A DNA stretch of 64,000 bases from Ptiloglossa arizonensis (Eukaryota; Arthropoda; Insecta; Hymenoptera; Colletidae). The notes under the pieces are model-generated. The model did not search any database. It was not told the origin of the DNA and worked only from the letters and a program-made list of their open reading frames with translations. Both the position numbers and the translations under genes were made by a program. This document shows, in pieces, positions 1 to 12,348 of this stretch (position 1 is the stretch's first letter; every line of letters starts with the position of its first letter). The stretch covers positions 7,221,105 to 7,285,104 of the forward strand of contig NC_135052.1 of the NCBI RefSeq assembly GCF_051014685.1. The letters run 5' to 3'.

Positions 1-312
1 ACTCGATTTCGTCCCGCTGCAGTTGAACATTTAAAAGCAGAAAATCGTCGATACATAACCGATAAAAAATCGAGTGAAATATACAAAGAATAAATGCGAT
101 GGATCCGATCGTCCACTGTCAACTAATTGTGTAATGAAAATGGAAGTTTGTATATTTAACAGGTTACGATAAGGGGAACAATAATTTGAATAACAATACA
201 GCACTGTCCATGAATCCATCGATCATAGTCATTGGAAAACTGTACAACGGACGTGCAGCATGATTTTACTGCGAAGCAAGTGTAGCGGAAATATTTAAAA
301 AATAACAATAAT

Positions 313-505
313 AGGTATATCTTGTAAAAGGAGGCTAAAAAAATATTTTTTCGAAGGTGTGAAAAAACAACGCGTATACCCGATGGTAATACGTGGTAAG
401 AATATTTGAAAGAATGGTAATATATTTTGTAAAAGGAGACTGAAACGTATATTTTCAGTGGTGTGAAAAGGCGACCTTTAAATCCGATGGTAAGATGCAA
501 CGAGG
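313..505 (+). repeat. Two-copy tandem duplication, about 105 bp period
   Basis: Two adjacent degenerate copies begin with tgtaaaaggag at 324 and again at 429, an offset of 105 bp. Both then carry an AT-rich spacer, the word ggtgtgaaaa, and end in ccgatggtaa. By eye roughly three quarters of positions match over about 80 bp. In each copy the conserved block is preceded by a T-rich tract ending in AG (weak in the first copy, tattttcag in the second) and followed by GTAAT or GTAAG. The block could therefore be a duplicated micro-exon of about 30 nt, but this is inference. A simple tandem duplication of noncoding DNA explains it equally well. No clear third copy follows. Confidence 0.6.
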
Positions 506-720
506 TTAACGCGTGTGGGCTTCGAAGGGGTGATTCTCGTAAAACTTTTACCGCCAAACGAGGATCGAATGAAGCGTTGATATCTGAAAAAATCCGTCGT
601 AAAATCAAAATTGGAGGGCAGAGGATATCGATTTATCAAAGCCGTTAATCCCTCGGAGATCGTTGAAAAAAATACGAGAGAAGTCGAACACGATACTGTC
701 CTAACTTGAAATAAAAGTTG

Positions 721-741
721 TACAAGGTGTCTCGTAAAATG
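721..741 (+). repeat. Solo terminal-repeat-like end (TACAAGGTGTCTCGT)
   Basis: The 15-mer tacaaggtgtctcgt at 721-735 recurs exactly, in reverse complement, at 40644-40658. It starts with TA and resembles the CAGGGTG-type ends of insect Tc1/mariner-like elements. No matching opposite end was found downstream, so it is either a solo end or the remnant of a decayed copy. Confidence 0.4.
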
Positions 742-984
742 TGGGGACAACTTCCAAGTGAATAATGCACGTAAAGTCGATAATAACTGTTCGTATACAC
801 ATTTATCCTATCCTGCGCCCGAATTATTCACTTTTACGAGCTTCTGTAACCACTTCGTCTCGGATATTTACAACGTTTCACCGTTTTACGCGCGATGTTG
901 ACAACTTCTACGCAGTTCGATATAGCACGTTTCAAAAATCAATTACAACCGTGCAGAGTACTCCATTGAACGCAATATACTAAA

Positions 985-1060
985 TTGTTCGATAAGTTTT
1001 GTCGTTCGATAAAACTTATCGAACAACCAAGTACTGTACTGTTCGATAAATTTATCGAAC
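985..1060. repeat. Mariner-end palindromes, two side by side
   Basis: Positions 985-1000 and 1011-1026 are perfect 16-bp inverted arms (ttgttcgataagtttt) around a 10-nt loop. Positions 1041-1060 are a perfect 20-bp palindrome built from the same word, gttcgataaa. The arms match the ends of the mariner-like MITE at 44320-44525 (gttgttcgataagttttgtcg). The structure reads as back-to-back mariner terminal repeats with the interior lost. It would fold into two strong hairpins. Confidence 0.65.
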
Positions 1061-1821
1061 AACCTGGTATACGTTCTCGAACTTTTCTCTGCGCAATTTA
1101 AAGTAAAGAAGTTCTTTCAGGTATAAATTTATCGTAACTCAATCCGTAGATGCACTCACTGTAAATCCCCAGCCGATAGGATCAGATTAAAACCGTCGAA
1201 TCTGATTAACCATAGCAATCCTCCACCTGAAACCTTGCATAGTCCACCGACACTCTACGCTTAAATTTACGACTCAACTGCAAAGATGAATTTACTCTGA
1301 CATTAACTCACATCAGTCTTGCGTGTTACCCTTTGATGAGAAATTAATCTAGGATGAACGTAAACTGTCTCGTTTCTTTCCTTGGACAAACGCGTTGAAT
1401 CAGAGCTCGTGTTTCTATGGTACAAAGTGTATATTCCGGCTTGATTTTTGTGAAAATCACAATAGCTTACATACGTTGATATCGGACCGAGCATTTCACT
1501 CCGAAATGTAAGCGTATTTATCGTGGTCATGAACGAAGAACACGTCGTAGCGTAATTCTCGATAATGATCGCACCTATTCACACGTGCTAGGCAACTGCG
1601 AATCGTCGACCGGAAACAAATGGTACCGTTCCTAGCAATGATTAATTGTAAACCACGTCGTATGACGCGGTTAAGCGTGGTTAATCATCCACTGTGGGAC
1701 TCAGAGGATTCCCTCTGTGGACCATGTGACAGAACTATGGCGAACCACGATTGTTTGACAGATAGCCGCGTCAAAACAACCGCCGCGCGGTCCTTGTATA
1801 TGCAATCGCATGTGCATAGGC

Positions 1822-1883
1822 CACTGACACCTGTCGTGGTTCTTGGAGTCTCTGTCAGTTCGACTAACCGTTCGAACAATAGG
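1822..1883. repeat. Diverged dispersed repeat, copy 1
   Basis: This stretch begins with cactgacacctgtcg and ends with cgaacaatagg. The same 15-mer, followed by a similar tail (cgaacaatgg), recurs at 2735-2783, about 0.9 kb away in the same orientation. The middle differs in length (51 against 38 bp between the two words). I do not recognise the family. Open frames on both strands across 1620-1925 give no recognisable protein. Confidence 0.4.
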
Positions 1884-2734
1884 AACCCATCCCCTATTTG
1901 CGGACTCTCATACATCAGGAACTGACTAAGCTGGATGCAAGACTCGCGTGCTGCAAAATAGAACGGTCAAACGGTCTCGTCAAACATTGCACTGAATGCA
2001 ATGTCTGCAGAGTGCATTTCTAAGTAGCGGTGAAGCTATTCGATCGTGCTCGAGCATCCAATAAAATCCGAAACTTATTTGAAAAAACAAAACGAGAATA
2101 TACTAAACTATTTGCACTAAATATACTAAATATTTATCAGAATTCAATCAAGCCAATAAAATGCTGTCGCTGGTGGTCAATGATTCATTGACACGTGCAT
2201 ACGAAATTTAAACAGTCACCAACCAGGAAACCTACTCCAGTGCTGGCGTTCAGCATATAATACTGGAACATTCTTAGAAAGGAACATGGCTAACTCTCGA
2301 ATGCTCCAAACAGTGTTACTTGCAGACATAGTTTCCCAATAGAAATTACTCGGTAGATCACATTTTCTTCTGAATGATACATTTGGCCTAACCGATTGGA
2401 GATGGTCGGGCCAAATATGGATTTTCAGTGGTCCTAAGAGAATGAACAAAAATTTCCTTTTCCGTCGATATTGTACGATCAAAAAACATATTTAAATAAT
2501 AATATTCAAGCGTGTCGCAAAAATGCTCGAATGGAGTATTTCAACCCTTAACGCTCGTAATTGAAGTACAGAGGCCGACAAGAAGCAATGAGCTGTAAAC
2601 TTAGCCTAAGTGATGGAAATGAACGCGGTGGTAGACCCTCTCGTGTGTTGAATATATCCCAGATTTGACCTAGTCTCAACCCAGGCCTAACGTGACTCTA
2701 TCGGGAGCCTAACAGGGGTCACATGCACCGAGGA

Positions 2735-2783
2735 CACTGACACCTGTCGCGGGCTATCTCTTAGCTTCTCTAGCCGAACAATG
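2735..2783. repeat. Diverged dispersed repeat, copy 2
   Basis: This is the second copy of the repeat described at 1822-1883. The leading 15-mer is identical, and the tail ccgaacaatgg corresponds to ttcgaacaatagg in copy 1. The flanks are dissimilar, so this is not a simple large segmental duplication. It may be the remnant of a short interspersed or MITE-like family. Confidence 0.4.
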
Positions 2784-2789
2784 GAATCG

Positions 2790-5774
2790 TAAGCCCATAC
2801 CTACACACCGATCTCGAAGATTAAATGCTAGCTATGTACCCGGAAAATTCTACAATCAACATTCACCACTCTGGAGAAGTCATATGGTAAAACATCGATC
2901 GAAAGTACTCGTCGAAGAATGATTCCGATTGTACAAATTCAATATGTAACGAAAGTTTGAATATACATGCGTGCTATTTTTGTTAACAAAGTGTAATTTT
3001 TCTTTTTCCTTACCTCAATTCACTTTAAAAGACAATAATACAATCAACTCTCGAAAATGTAGTTAATCGGCTGTTTCTCATCTTCGTTTCATGCTTCACA
3101 AATGGTATCGTATTATATATGCAAAATAATTCACAGAAAGAAAATGCTTGTTTTAAACAAATTTGATAAGAAAATGTGATAAGAGAATTACCAATTGATC
3201 AATGAACTGCAAAAATTTATGAAAATTTATGATTTTACGATTTGGGTGTATCCTTGAAATCAGATTATTCACAATTTTGTCAATTTTACTACGCAATCTT
3301 TTCGTTAGTTGCAACAGTATCTGCATACTAATGATTTATCGATTAAAACTGTATATCCGTTCTTGAATTTTTGTAAAGAAGAAAATGATCAATTTTATTA
3401 GAACGATCGATTCACAGAAGATTAATATCGATAAGCAACTAACATTTGTCGTTAATGCGCAACGCTGTGTTTTCCGAGGTTAACATGCTCGTTTCAGTGT
3501 CGAGCTATTCGATTACAATTTGGCTATTCGATCGGGATGTGTTCATTAATTAGAATCTGTCGTTGGTAACGATCGTTTGCGGTGTACCTTGTGACCGTAT
3601 GCTGCAATACCTATATCAAATTTAGGATAGCAAAGCTAATACAGTTCGCAACTAAGAATCAGGATTGATTCCATCTAGTGAATCACGATTTTGCTCGGCG
3701 AATAAGTTAATAACGCTAAAAAGCAATTCTCAAACGTAAAATTATATTCGTGCACACTTCTTATCAGAAATGAAAATTAATATCTCGCCGATAGAGTACC
3801 TTGCAAAATCGATACCTATAATTTAACGTACGACACATTCGGACTCCGTGTTTCCATTTTTAACCATCCGCTAATTAGATTAACTTTACTCAAAAATCGC
3901 TAATAATTCTCGAGGATCGTTCTATCGCACACATAAACCGATAATGACCATTCTAAATTAATGACCATCACGAAACCTACAAATACGAGATGATTAAACT
4001 ACTGGATTATTTCGATGCGATATATTTTAATACATTATTTAACGTACATGTCGTTCACCGTATCGTTTATCCGTTACGTATCTGCACCGGTAATCTTTTT
4101 CAATTTCTAACATTCGAAGATTGGGATTTGGTTACGGTTGTTAATTTCAGAATGATTATGTAAATCGAACAAATTTTTGCATTTACATGCTGCGTTTGTT
4201 TGCACTGGCCTAAAACCACCAGAGCGATTAGAAACGTCGATCGACGTTTAAGCGGTCGAAATTGATTCGACGGAAATTATTCGACGTGACTAACGTTCGG
4301 TTACTCTCAAATGTACACCGTACAGTAAACACAGAGAAGTTCCTTTGTTGATACCGCTATGTTGAATTCGCAGAGTCGATCTCGTATAACTCTAGAATTT
4401 GTATCAGTTCGGCAAAGTGGCCCGGTGGATCGCATAATCCTCTGCCCTTTATTCAGTATTTAAGTCACATCCCGAAACGGAGAACATGCGATCCCTTTCC
4501 TCTTGTACCTGACAGTTCAGTTTCGAATTTCAGGCTACGTTGAATATCGATTCCGCTTACTTCCGATCGGTCCTGTGCCACGCGAATTTTATTAAACGAT
4601 CGAGGACACGGGAGCGACATTGATCTACGAAAGAGCATTATCGAGTGGATGCAACTAATAAAAGTAGAAGAACAAAGGTCCCCGAGGAATATTTAAGCAA
4701 TATTTTTGCATAAGAATCGAGTTAAGAGTAAATCGTACCTGCGTTTCGTTCGGCGGATATTCGTTTTAAATATCGTGCAATTTAAAGTAGACAAATTGCA
4801 ACATTTATTGCACACTTGTCGCGAGTAATAAGTGGAACATCGAGATGAAATTCTGACCCGTTAAATACCCATTAGTTGATGAAAATTGTGTACGAAAAGG
4901 ATTCACGTACGCAAATATTCAAATATGCATTTCTTACAAGTAGGTATACAAAATATGCTAGTAAAATACAAATGTATATTTTCTAAAACTGAGACAACGT
5001 TCCAAGAAATATATTTTTGCAAATTTACGCAATTGTTTGTTAATTGGTCAATACACGTACCAAGGCGACATTTTAAACGCCTAGTTCGAACGAGCACGAA
5101 AGCTATCAAGAGATTGCTTAAAAATGGAGTACAAACGAAAACATGCAAAGCGGTCAGATGAAACGATTCGTATTAGATGAGGTTACAACACATCGACACA
5201 CGAACAATATTTCGTAAATGACACGTTCAATTACCACACCGAGAGCGGTGGGAAACCAATACGCGCGTTTCAGCAAATGCAGTGCCATGGATAGGAAGGA
5301 ACGAACGAATTCATAAATGCTGACTCTTTAATCGATGGGCTGTAGATAAACGATAAAAACTACTCGATAAGCTATCAACGCAGAAAAGGTATCAACACAC
5401 GAGGAAACGAGGGCTAAATCAACGCATCGAAACGATTTTCGACAAGCTATTGGCTATCGAGTCTAGATACGATCGATTCATCTCGAAGTCCGTACACGAA
5501 CTTACCGAACAGGGGTTGTTTTCGATCGAACTCTTTCAACATCGTCGAGACAAACCGTATCGAGAGCATTGATCATTTTCAACCACGATCCAGTGAAAAT
5601 GAGAGCAACACTTGTTCGTCCTGTTCTTCGTTGGATGGAACGGTCACTCGAGAAATAAAAATAAATAGTAAGTTGAGAAACGAGATTAACACTGACCCCC
5701 ATAAGAAGACATTAGTATCTCTCGCTTTGCTCGTTAACACTGTTAGCAACTTACACGTGTCTATTATATCACAC

Positions 5775-5777
<3 letters not shown>
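2790..5777. other. AT-rich stretch without supported features
   Basis: I see no convincing coding frame, splice-flanked exon or repeat pair. Open frames at 4886-5161 and on the opposite strand are short, of biased AT-rich composition and do not resemble known proteins. On the minus strand a GTAAGTTCG-like donor near 5513 follows an open stretch (about 5515-5655), but the implied peptide is unrecognised. It looks like intron or intergenic DNA. Confidence 0.5.

Positions 5778-5827
<50 letters not shown>
5778..5827. repeat. (TA)25 microsatellite
   Basis: An uninterrupted 50-bp TA dinucleotide run. The open frame that crosses it (5631-5939 on the plus strand) gives a run of alternating Tyr and Ile and is an artefact of the repeat. 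The length is likely to vary between individuals. Confidence 0.97.
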
Positions 5828-5829
<2 letters not shown>

Positions 5830-8800
5830 GTATTTTTACTCGTTTCAGTTCTGCACCATTTAACAATTTTAGATCTGTCAGTTGGTATTCAGTTTGTAAA
5901 TGTTTCATCGGGTCTCAAATATTTTCGTTTCTTTCGTAGCGTGACTTATCTCTGAATTTTATCTATCGATTGAAAAAACGTATCTACAATGTTCATATTT
6001 TACTTCGACAACACGTTTGTGAATATTCGTGCATCGTTCTGTTAAATTTTCTTAAATGGATCTATTTTTATTCCCAGTCTAAAATCCTTTATGCATTATT
6101 AGATATTTTTTTATGTTTCATAGGAAGAAATTATTTTTCTTTCATTCCGAAGCTACCGACTGATTCCATGGACATTAACGAGACACGAGTTTATAAATTA
6201 TGGATAAAAATGATAGAAAGCAATGGAACAATTGTAGTTGAAAAATTGTCGAATACAACACGGAGAAATGTGCAGAATGCACCACTGCAGGGACAAAAGG
6301 CACGATATTTATCAAAATAACCTAACTGCAACATGAAAATGTTGCATACTAGCTGGATATTTTTAGAGTACCTCAATTTTCGAGCGAACAAAAGCGGAAA
6401 GCATCAAAAGATGGGAAAATGTGCAACCACTGCCAGGAACGGAACTGTTCCATTTGATAAACTACGCACGGAGAAAATAAAATAAAATGGAAGGGGAGGG
6501 TACCCCCATTTTTTACAAAATTTCCATTTCGTAAAGTTTCCTTCGTTTGCATTCTTCAAAAATAATAACAATCTACGTAATGCAGTAAAACACAGGCAAG
6601 ACAAAAATTACAAGTGGTGAATGTGATTAGGATATTCAAAAAATACAAATTCGAAAGATGTGTACTGTAAGTAATATTAAAAATTGTACGTACAAAGCAA
6701 AGAGAAAATCCTAAAGGCAGTCGATGCATCGCGATCGCATTTTGTTACCAATCTCCTGCTGATCGGTCACAAAACACGATAGGATCGACGAAAACACTTT
6801 TATACGAAATATTCTTCAGAACGGTAGAAGTTTGAACAGAAAAAGTGCCGAGAGTCGTTCTCAACCTTGCAACTAATATTACAATTTTTGTAAAAGAGTT
6901 AAAAATACGAATCTAAATTTTATTCAATATTCGTGCACGGTTGAAGTCGTTACGTTGTAATATTTAAAATCGTCCGAAAGCATATACTTAAATGTTTTCT
7001 GTTCCCAAACCCTTTGAAGGTCAAGGTCATTGATGAGAGAAAAAAGATTGTAATAATTTTCTTGCGTTAAGATTAGCATAAGCTTTCATCGGGTCGATTT
7101 AAATCCATCGGAAGTAATCTAGAAACCCTAAAAATAATTTGATCAGAATTGTTCGTTTCCTGCAACAGGAGAAACGATAACTAATAATATAGAAGAAAAA
7201 CAGCTGAATACCGTGCGGTAGAATCAATATTATCGAAAAGAGGAGCAGAGGATAAGATACATATGTACGCAGGTTATACATGCACGTATAGTAGATATCC
7301 GTCTAGCAAGCATCTAATACGAGTAGGGACGAAGGGCCCGCTGCAAACTTGGATTTATGCACACGCTGCAGCGCATAAAGTTCTCTGTCCTTGCATACTC
7401 TGTGCGCCATTGCAAATTTCTCACCGTTCTGGCAATATTCTCGCTGACGGGTTAACGCCAAATATATTCGAAAGGGCGTGCGATCAATTTTTCTACGAGA
7501 GAGTTTCAATCGAACCGACTGTTCCAGACGACTAACAAAATCGGCAGGTACCATCTCGAAAGATTTCATTCACCCGCCTGCCCTAAGTTTCTCTTTCTGC
7601 GAAACGAAAACAGATACACCGGGTGTCGAAATAACTCTCTTCGTGGACGTGGAAGAAAAATTTGTTTCGCGAAAGGTGTACGTTTGAAAATACGGGTCAT
7701 CGTATTGGAAATTATAGACGTCAACGTGCAACAGAAAATCCTTTTAGAAGAGAAGTATTTTTAAAAAAATGAAGATAATTCTCTGATAATTGCTATCGCT
7801 TCGGAACGTCCGGTTTGACGTCTGATTATTAATGGCAAGGAAGAATGCCAACGGGCATCAACTGATCTATAATTACATTTGCGTTAATTTAAAATCGTGT
7901 AGCGTTCGGCTGAATTTGAGTACGGAATTGTTTTAAAGTGCAACGTACAAATTCTCGATTGCATCTTAAACTACACGCATCGTGTTGCATCCGCCTGAAT
8001 AAAAAGATCGTGAAAAAACGATGAGGCAATCGAATAAGTCAGATGTCGAATAATTCGAGGCGATTTTCCGTATCGTTATACTTGTCTAGAATACCATGTG
8101 TGACCTTGTGGCCTGCGGTGCGGAAATGTTGTGAGAAAGTACAGCTACTTTACGATGATTGATTAAATTGCTTCCAAGGACAAAAAAGTAAGACACTGAA
8201 AGCGTATGCAGTCAACAGAAATATGGAAGCCTTTTTCACAATAATTGGAGATCTGGGTTAGGTCTGTACCATTCCCTCTCTCGTTTTGAAAATGTAGTTT
8301 GTAAAATCATTTTTATCTTTCGTGCAACGACTCCTGTACTGTCTGTAAACCGTAACTTTCGTCCAACAAATTTTTCAATCCTTCGACGATAATATTCGAA
8401 TCTAAACCCAAATTCGATAATTATACTTTTTCCTTGCTTTGTAAGAAATGTACTACTTAAGAATCGTTTGTTCCACCAAACTGAGACCACCCTGTACATT
8501 CCAAGATCCGAAAGAAGTTTAACACGCCTAACTTGCATCGGGTGATCCCTAAAAAGAATCGTAATTGTTGACCTACGATAAATAAGCACGAGCAAAGCGT
8601 TCCACATAGTTTCCAATCGTTAAGCAAAGATTCTAGGCAACGTTGCGACACGAAAGAGCCATAACTACTGATAATCGCCCGAAGTACGTCACGTTCATCT
8701 TTATACGGAATCGCGTTTAATCGCGATAAAAGGAAGATGTCCAGGTGAAGGAGGTAGATAAATTATGTCGACTATCGGCTAAGTAAATGACTTGAAATAT

Positions 8801-11089
8801 CCGATGAGTCAAACGTAACCTTCCACCTCCAGCCTGTGAAAGGAAGATTCACATTGCGTTGCATATTTCCCGATCTCCTTGAGCCTGAGGACCGACCTTG
8901 GCGAGCATCGTTTTCAAATGCGCCAGGTTAGACGTTCACCGGCCAGAAGAGATGGAAACATTCCCACGAGTCATGGACCTTACTTTCCTCGATTTTCTAT
9001 CGAGGAATTTCATCTTGTGTGTCCAGCAGCTGCGACGAACCAGAATGCAAAGTGACTCAAGAACGAGAAAATTCAAGAGAGATTCTCGTTTCCACCGTTT
9101 ACGATAAACGCGGCAATTTATTCGACAAAAATTCAAACGAGGAAGCGCTTGACATTTACAAATTTGAAATGTAATCTCGTATCGATTCTAATTTTCAATA
9201 AATTTCGGTCGATCGAGCAACTGGACGAGGAAAAACGTACGCGAAGAGATTTTCAACGATCCCTATCGTTCGCTTAGGAGAGTTTTAGATCCTTTTTCGA
9301 AAGTTGGACTTTAACAACACCGTTTGCCTTCGATGATAAACGTACTCGATCCGTCTCGTACATTTTCCAGATAATTCGAGTCAAGAATCGTTCCGATTTC
9401 GAAACAATTTTTCGTCCTGTTGGGAAATTCAAATTTTCGTACTTACAGATTGTTGCAGTCGCCAAACTGTAATTTGGACAATGTTCGAAGATATCGTACG
9501 AACGTGACGCGATATTATAATAATTGCAATTCTGTTAGACACGAAAGGAAAACAGGATTCTTCGTAATACTTCGAACAAAAAGTCGTGCGTCACTGTCAG
9601 CCTAGTATCGATTGTTCCTTTCTTATCGTCTTCTGCTAGGGACAACGGATAGGTCTTACCGCGGAACAAATAAATCGCGGAATAATCAAGAACAAAACAA
9701 AATTGCTGCCTAGTCAAAATGACGTTACAATATCTTCGTACGTGGCATACTTCGAATTGTATTTATTTCTTCATCCGTAAATTGCAGTAAAAGGGCACTC
9801 AATGTCGTCTAAAAGTAATTCGAAGCATTCTTTTAAACTTTCGAATCGTTCGATTGTTCGATTAAAGAATTATCAATTTTGATAATCGACGATCCACGAT
9901 TCGTAACAAAAACATACGATCCCTCGAAGATTTGAATGTATACTCTCAAAATAACACATCTTCGACACGAAAGTTTCGAATAGATAGTACGTAAGAACAC
10001 GGATAGTACGATCTTGAAGAAAAAAACAGGATTCGCGCCAAATATTTTGGCCGTTCAAGGCCACTCGTGAGCTATCCCCTCTCTTACGATATCGTTACGT
10101 TCGTAATGGCTCCGAATTTAACAGACAGAGGATACGTGTCAATATTTTGGACAAAAAGACGAGAAATAGGACAACGGAATAACTAGATGATATAGTATCT
10201 ACGATTTACGTCTCAATAGATTTAAACGGCCAAAATATTTGGCACTCACTCTAGCGCAATAATACGAGTGGTCTTCGGTTCTAAATCATCCGCATCGAGT
10301 AATAGATTTCGATGCACACGAAACGGTAAAACGGTATGAATGGAACTGTGGTCGAGACCAATTCACCATTCCTATCAAACATTGACCACGGTTGGCAATA
10401 TGTACCGTCTCTAAGAGCAAATCTAGAGGCACGCGCTCTTTGTGTCTTAAATAGAGAAAGGTATACCGTTATGATGCGAAAGTAGGAGTTCTGATCGATT
10501 TCGTGATAGAGTACCGACAAAATGGCCTTGAGAAGCACATTGATTACATCTCAAATATAGTACTAAGTGCTATAGTACTATAGAGTTGATCTCTTCGAGA
10601 ATATCGATTAGTACGTATTTCGTTTTTAACTTCTTTTATATATTGTAACGTAAAAGTGATCGCTAAAATTGTGAATAAATATTCGCTATTAAATTGTACA
10701 ATAACGTAACATTTACGAGGGCCGACAAGTCTTGAAAATTACAATGTAGTTTACAATGTACAAATGTATAAGTACGTTTCTATTTACACTGAATTTCTTT
10801 AGACGTACTGTGATATACGCGCACATTCTATTTTCAAACTATTTCGACTACCGCAACATGGAAACTACGACTAAAGTTATGAATATTTGTCCATAATCGA
10901 ACAAATATTCATAATTAAATATCCCATTCGTGTGACCAGGTAAAACGATCGGAAGATTGGTACACGCGATGGATCGATATCGAATTCTCGTTCATTCGAA
11001 ATAATTTGTTCGGTAGTGTCGTCGTAAATGAACGTTCGAGAACTTATTTATATTTTCCAACGTTACGATAACAGCGTATTGTAACGAAC
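5828..11089. other. Gene-poor AT-rich stretch
   Basis: No coding gene can be supported. The longest open frame is a 126-codon minus-strand frame at 8236-8616, which crosses a transposon-end-like motif (8484-8495) and has no recognisable domain. Overlapping frames on both strands at 7263-7687 shadow each other. Minus-strand GTAAGT-type donors occur near 9447, but without a convincing exon. The stretch is consistent with a long intron or intergenic DNA. Confidence 0.5.
8484..8495 (-). repeat. Solo CAGGGTGG-type transposon end
   Basis: Read on the minus strand this is tacagggtggtc, beginning with TA. It is close to the tacagggtgta start of the element at 17190. No partner end was identified to its left, so it is a weak solo-end candidate. 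Confidence 0.25.
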
Positions 11090-11192
11090 TTGGAGCGCAC
11101 CGAAACCGAAAGTGTCGATCACTCGTCGATCATCGCGCCTAATCGAATTTCGAACTCTCGTTCCGGAACTTGCGTCAACTATTCGAACTTAC

Positions 11193-11940
11193 CGCAACGA
11201 AACGGTCGAAGTCTCTCTCGAGTAACGGAAACTTCCGATCACGGAACTAATTCTAATCGAACTCGAGACTCGGGGATCGAATTGTTGTAAAAACGTCGCT
11301 CGATAACGTTCCAAGGTTAGAAATCACGCGAGCACTCGGACGCGAGAATCGCCGTACAGCCGCCGCAAGAAAGGAGCCTTTATACCCAACAAGAATTCCA
11401 CCATCGAAAATAGTATACAGTTTCCAGCTCCGGCCCTCGTCAAGCAAAGGATTGAGCTCCCCCTCCACGATATCCGCGCGTTTTACGACCAGCGATTTAT
11501 CGGGTTGGCCCTCCCTGTCCTCTCTATCTTGCCACCTTCCTGAAGCAGTCCATAAATTGCAGCGATGTACCGGAAGAAAAGGAATGAAAAGGGGGTGAAA
11601 GGTAGAAAGGAGAAGAACGACGGAGTGGCGGAGTTTAGGTGCAGGTACGGGAGTGAAAAGAGGGGGACGGAGGACACAGAATGGGTAAGTTGCACACATC
11701 GGAGCCGAGGAGCTGAATAGGGCCAACCGTTCCCCCGGCGATTCTCGGTCGACGTACGATCCGCGAGACCAAAATGCATCGAATGTGCGAAAGCGCATCT
11801 CTCTGCTGTCATTCGCACCGCGCGATTCGCGGAGCAGAGGCGCACGCCTGCACGAAGATATATTCGTAAAGGGCAGATTCCAGTAGCCAAGAACGGAGCG
11901 GGGGCAGCCGACTGTGCAAGCGCATCACGAGCCGCGAGTG
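11193..11940 (-). other. Candidate first exon (5' UTR), minus strand
   Basis: The exon would end at 11193 with donor GCG|GTAAGTT on the minus strand. The upstream sequence is CpG-rich, with frequent cgttcg and ctcgag words typical of untranslated leaders. The 5' boundary is a guess. No coding exon for this transcript was recognised to the left. It could instead be regulatory DNA with a chance donor. Confidence 0.25.
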
Positions 11941-11942
11941 CA

Positions 11943-12348
11943 ATGGAAACCGTCGACCCGTTCCGTGCTTCCATTTCCGTGAGCATCGATAAGATAGACC
12001 TGAATACATTTTATGTTCGTTTAATTTATGTTCGTCGTTTGTGCTTGGAAATTGCCGTTGTCCCGGCTAAACAACCGTCCACGTCCCCACCCCACCAACG
12101 AATCCACAGCCCCATTCCGGTGTTTCCTCGCGGACTTCCGTGTCCAGTCTACGATTGTTCCGCGTTGTTAACCCCGCCGCGTTCCTAGAAGTCCTTTTCG
12201 ACTCGTTGCGTCCTCCTGTACATTGTTTTTCCGGAATTAAATTTATTGTAACGAATCGTACGCTCCGGTGAATTTTTCGCCGCGCGATCATCAGATTTTA
12301 TCCGTTCCGTCATCGATATCCCCACCGAACGGTGATCGACGTCGATCG
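11943..12348 (+). other. Candidate first exon, plus strand
   Basis: The stretch runs from an ATG at 11943 to the strong donor TCG|GTGAGTATT at 12348/12349. The frame opened by that ATG stops at 12188, before the donor, so the exon would be mostly or wholly untranslated, or the true start lies elsewhere. An internal GTGAGC at 11979 is an alternative donor. Downstream sequence is AT-rich and intron-like, and a candidate terminal exon on the same strand appears at 22600. The link between them is speculative. Confidence 0.25.

Noticed and set aside
156..608. 150-codon minus-strand open frame
   Set aside because: It covers the tandem duplication, is rich in Phe, Tyr and Ser from AT-rich DNA, and has no domain or splice support.
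5631..5939. Plus-strand frame with a Tyr-Ile run
   Set aside because: The run is the translated (TA)25 repeat.
8236..8616. 126-codon minus-strand frame
   Set aside because: No recognisable motif, and it crosses a transposon-end-like motif; probably chance.
11253..11986. Overlapping 181- and 167-codon minus-strand frames
   Set aside because: Two overlapping frames in the same CpG-rich block have Arg/Ser/Pro/Leu-biased composition and no domain; better explained as leader or promoter DNA.
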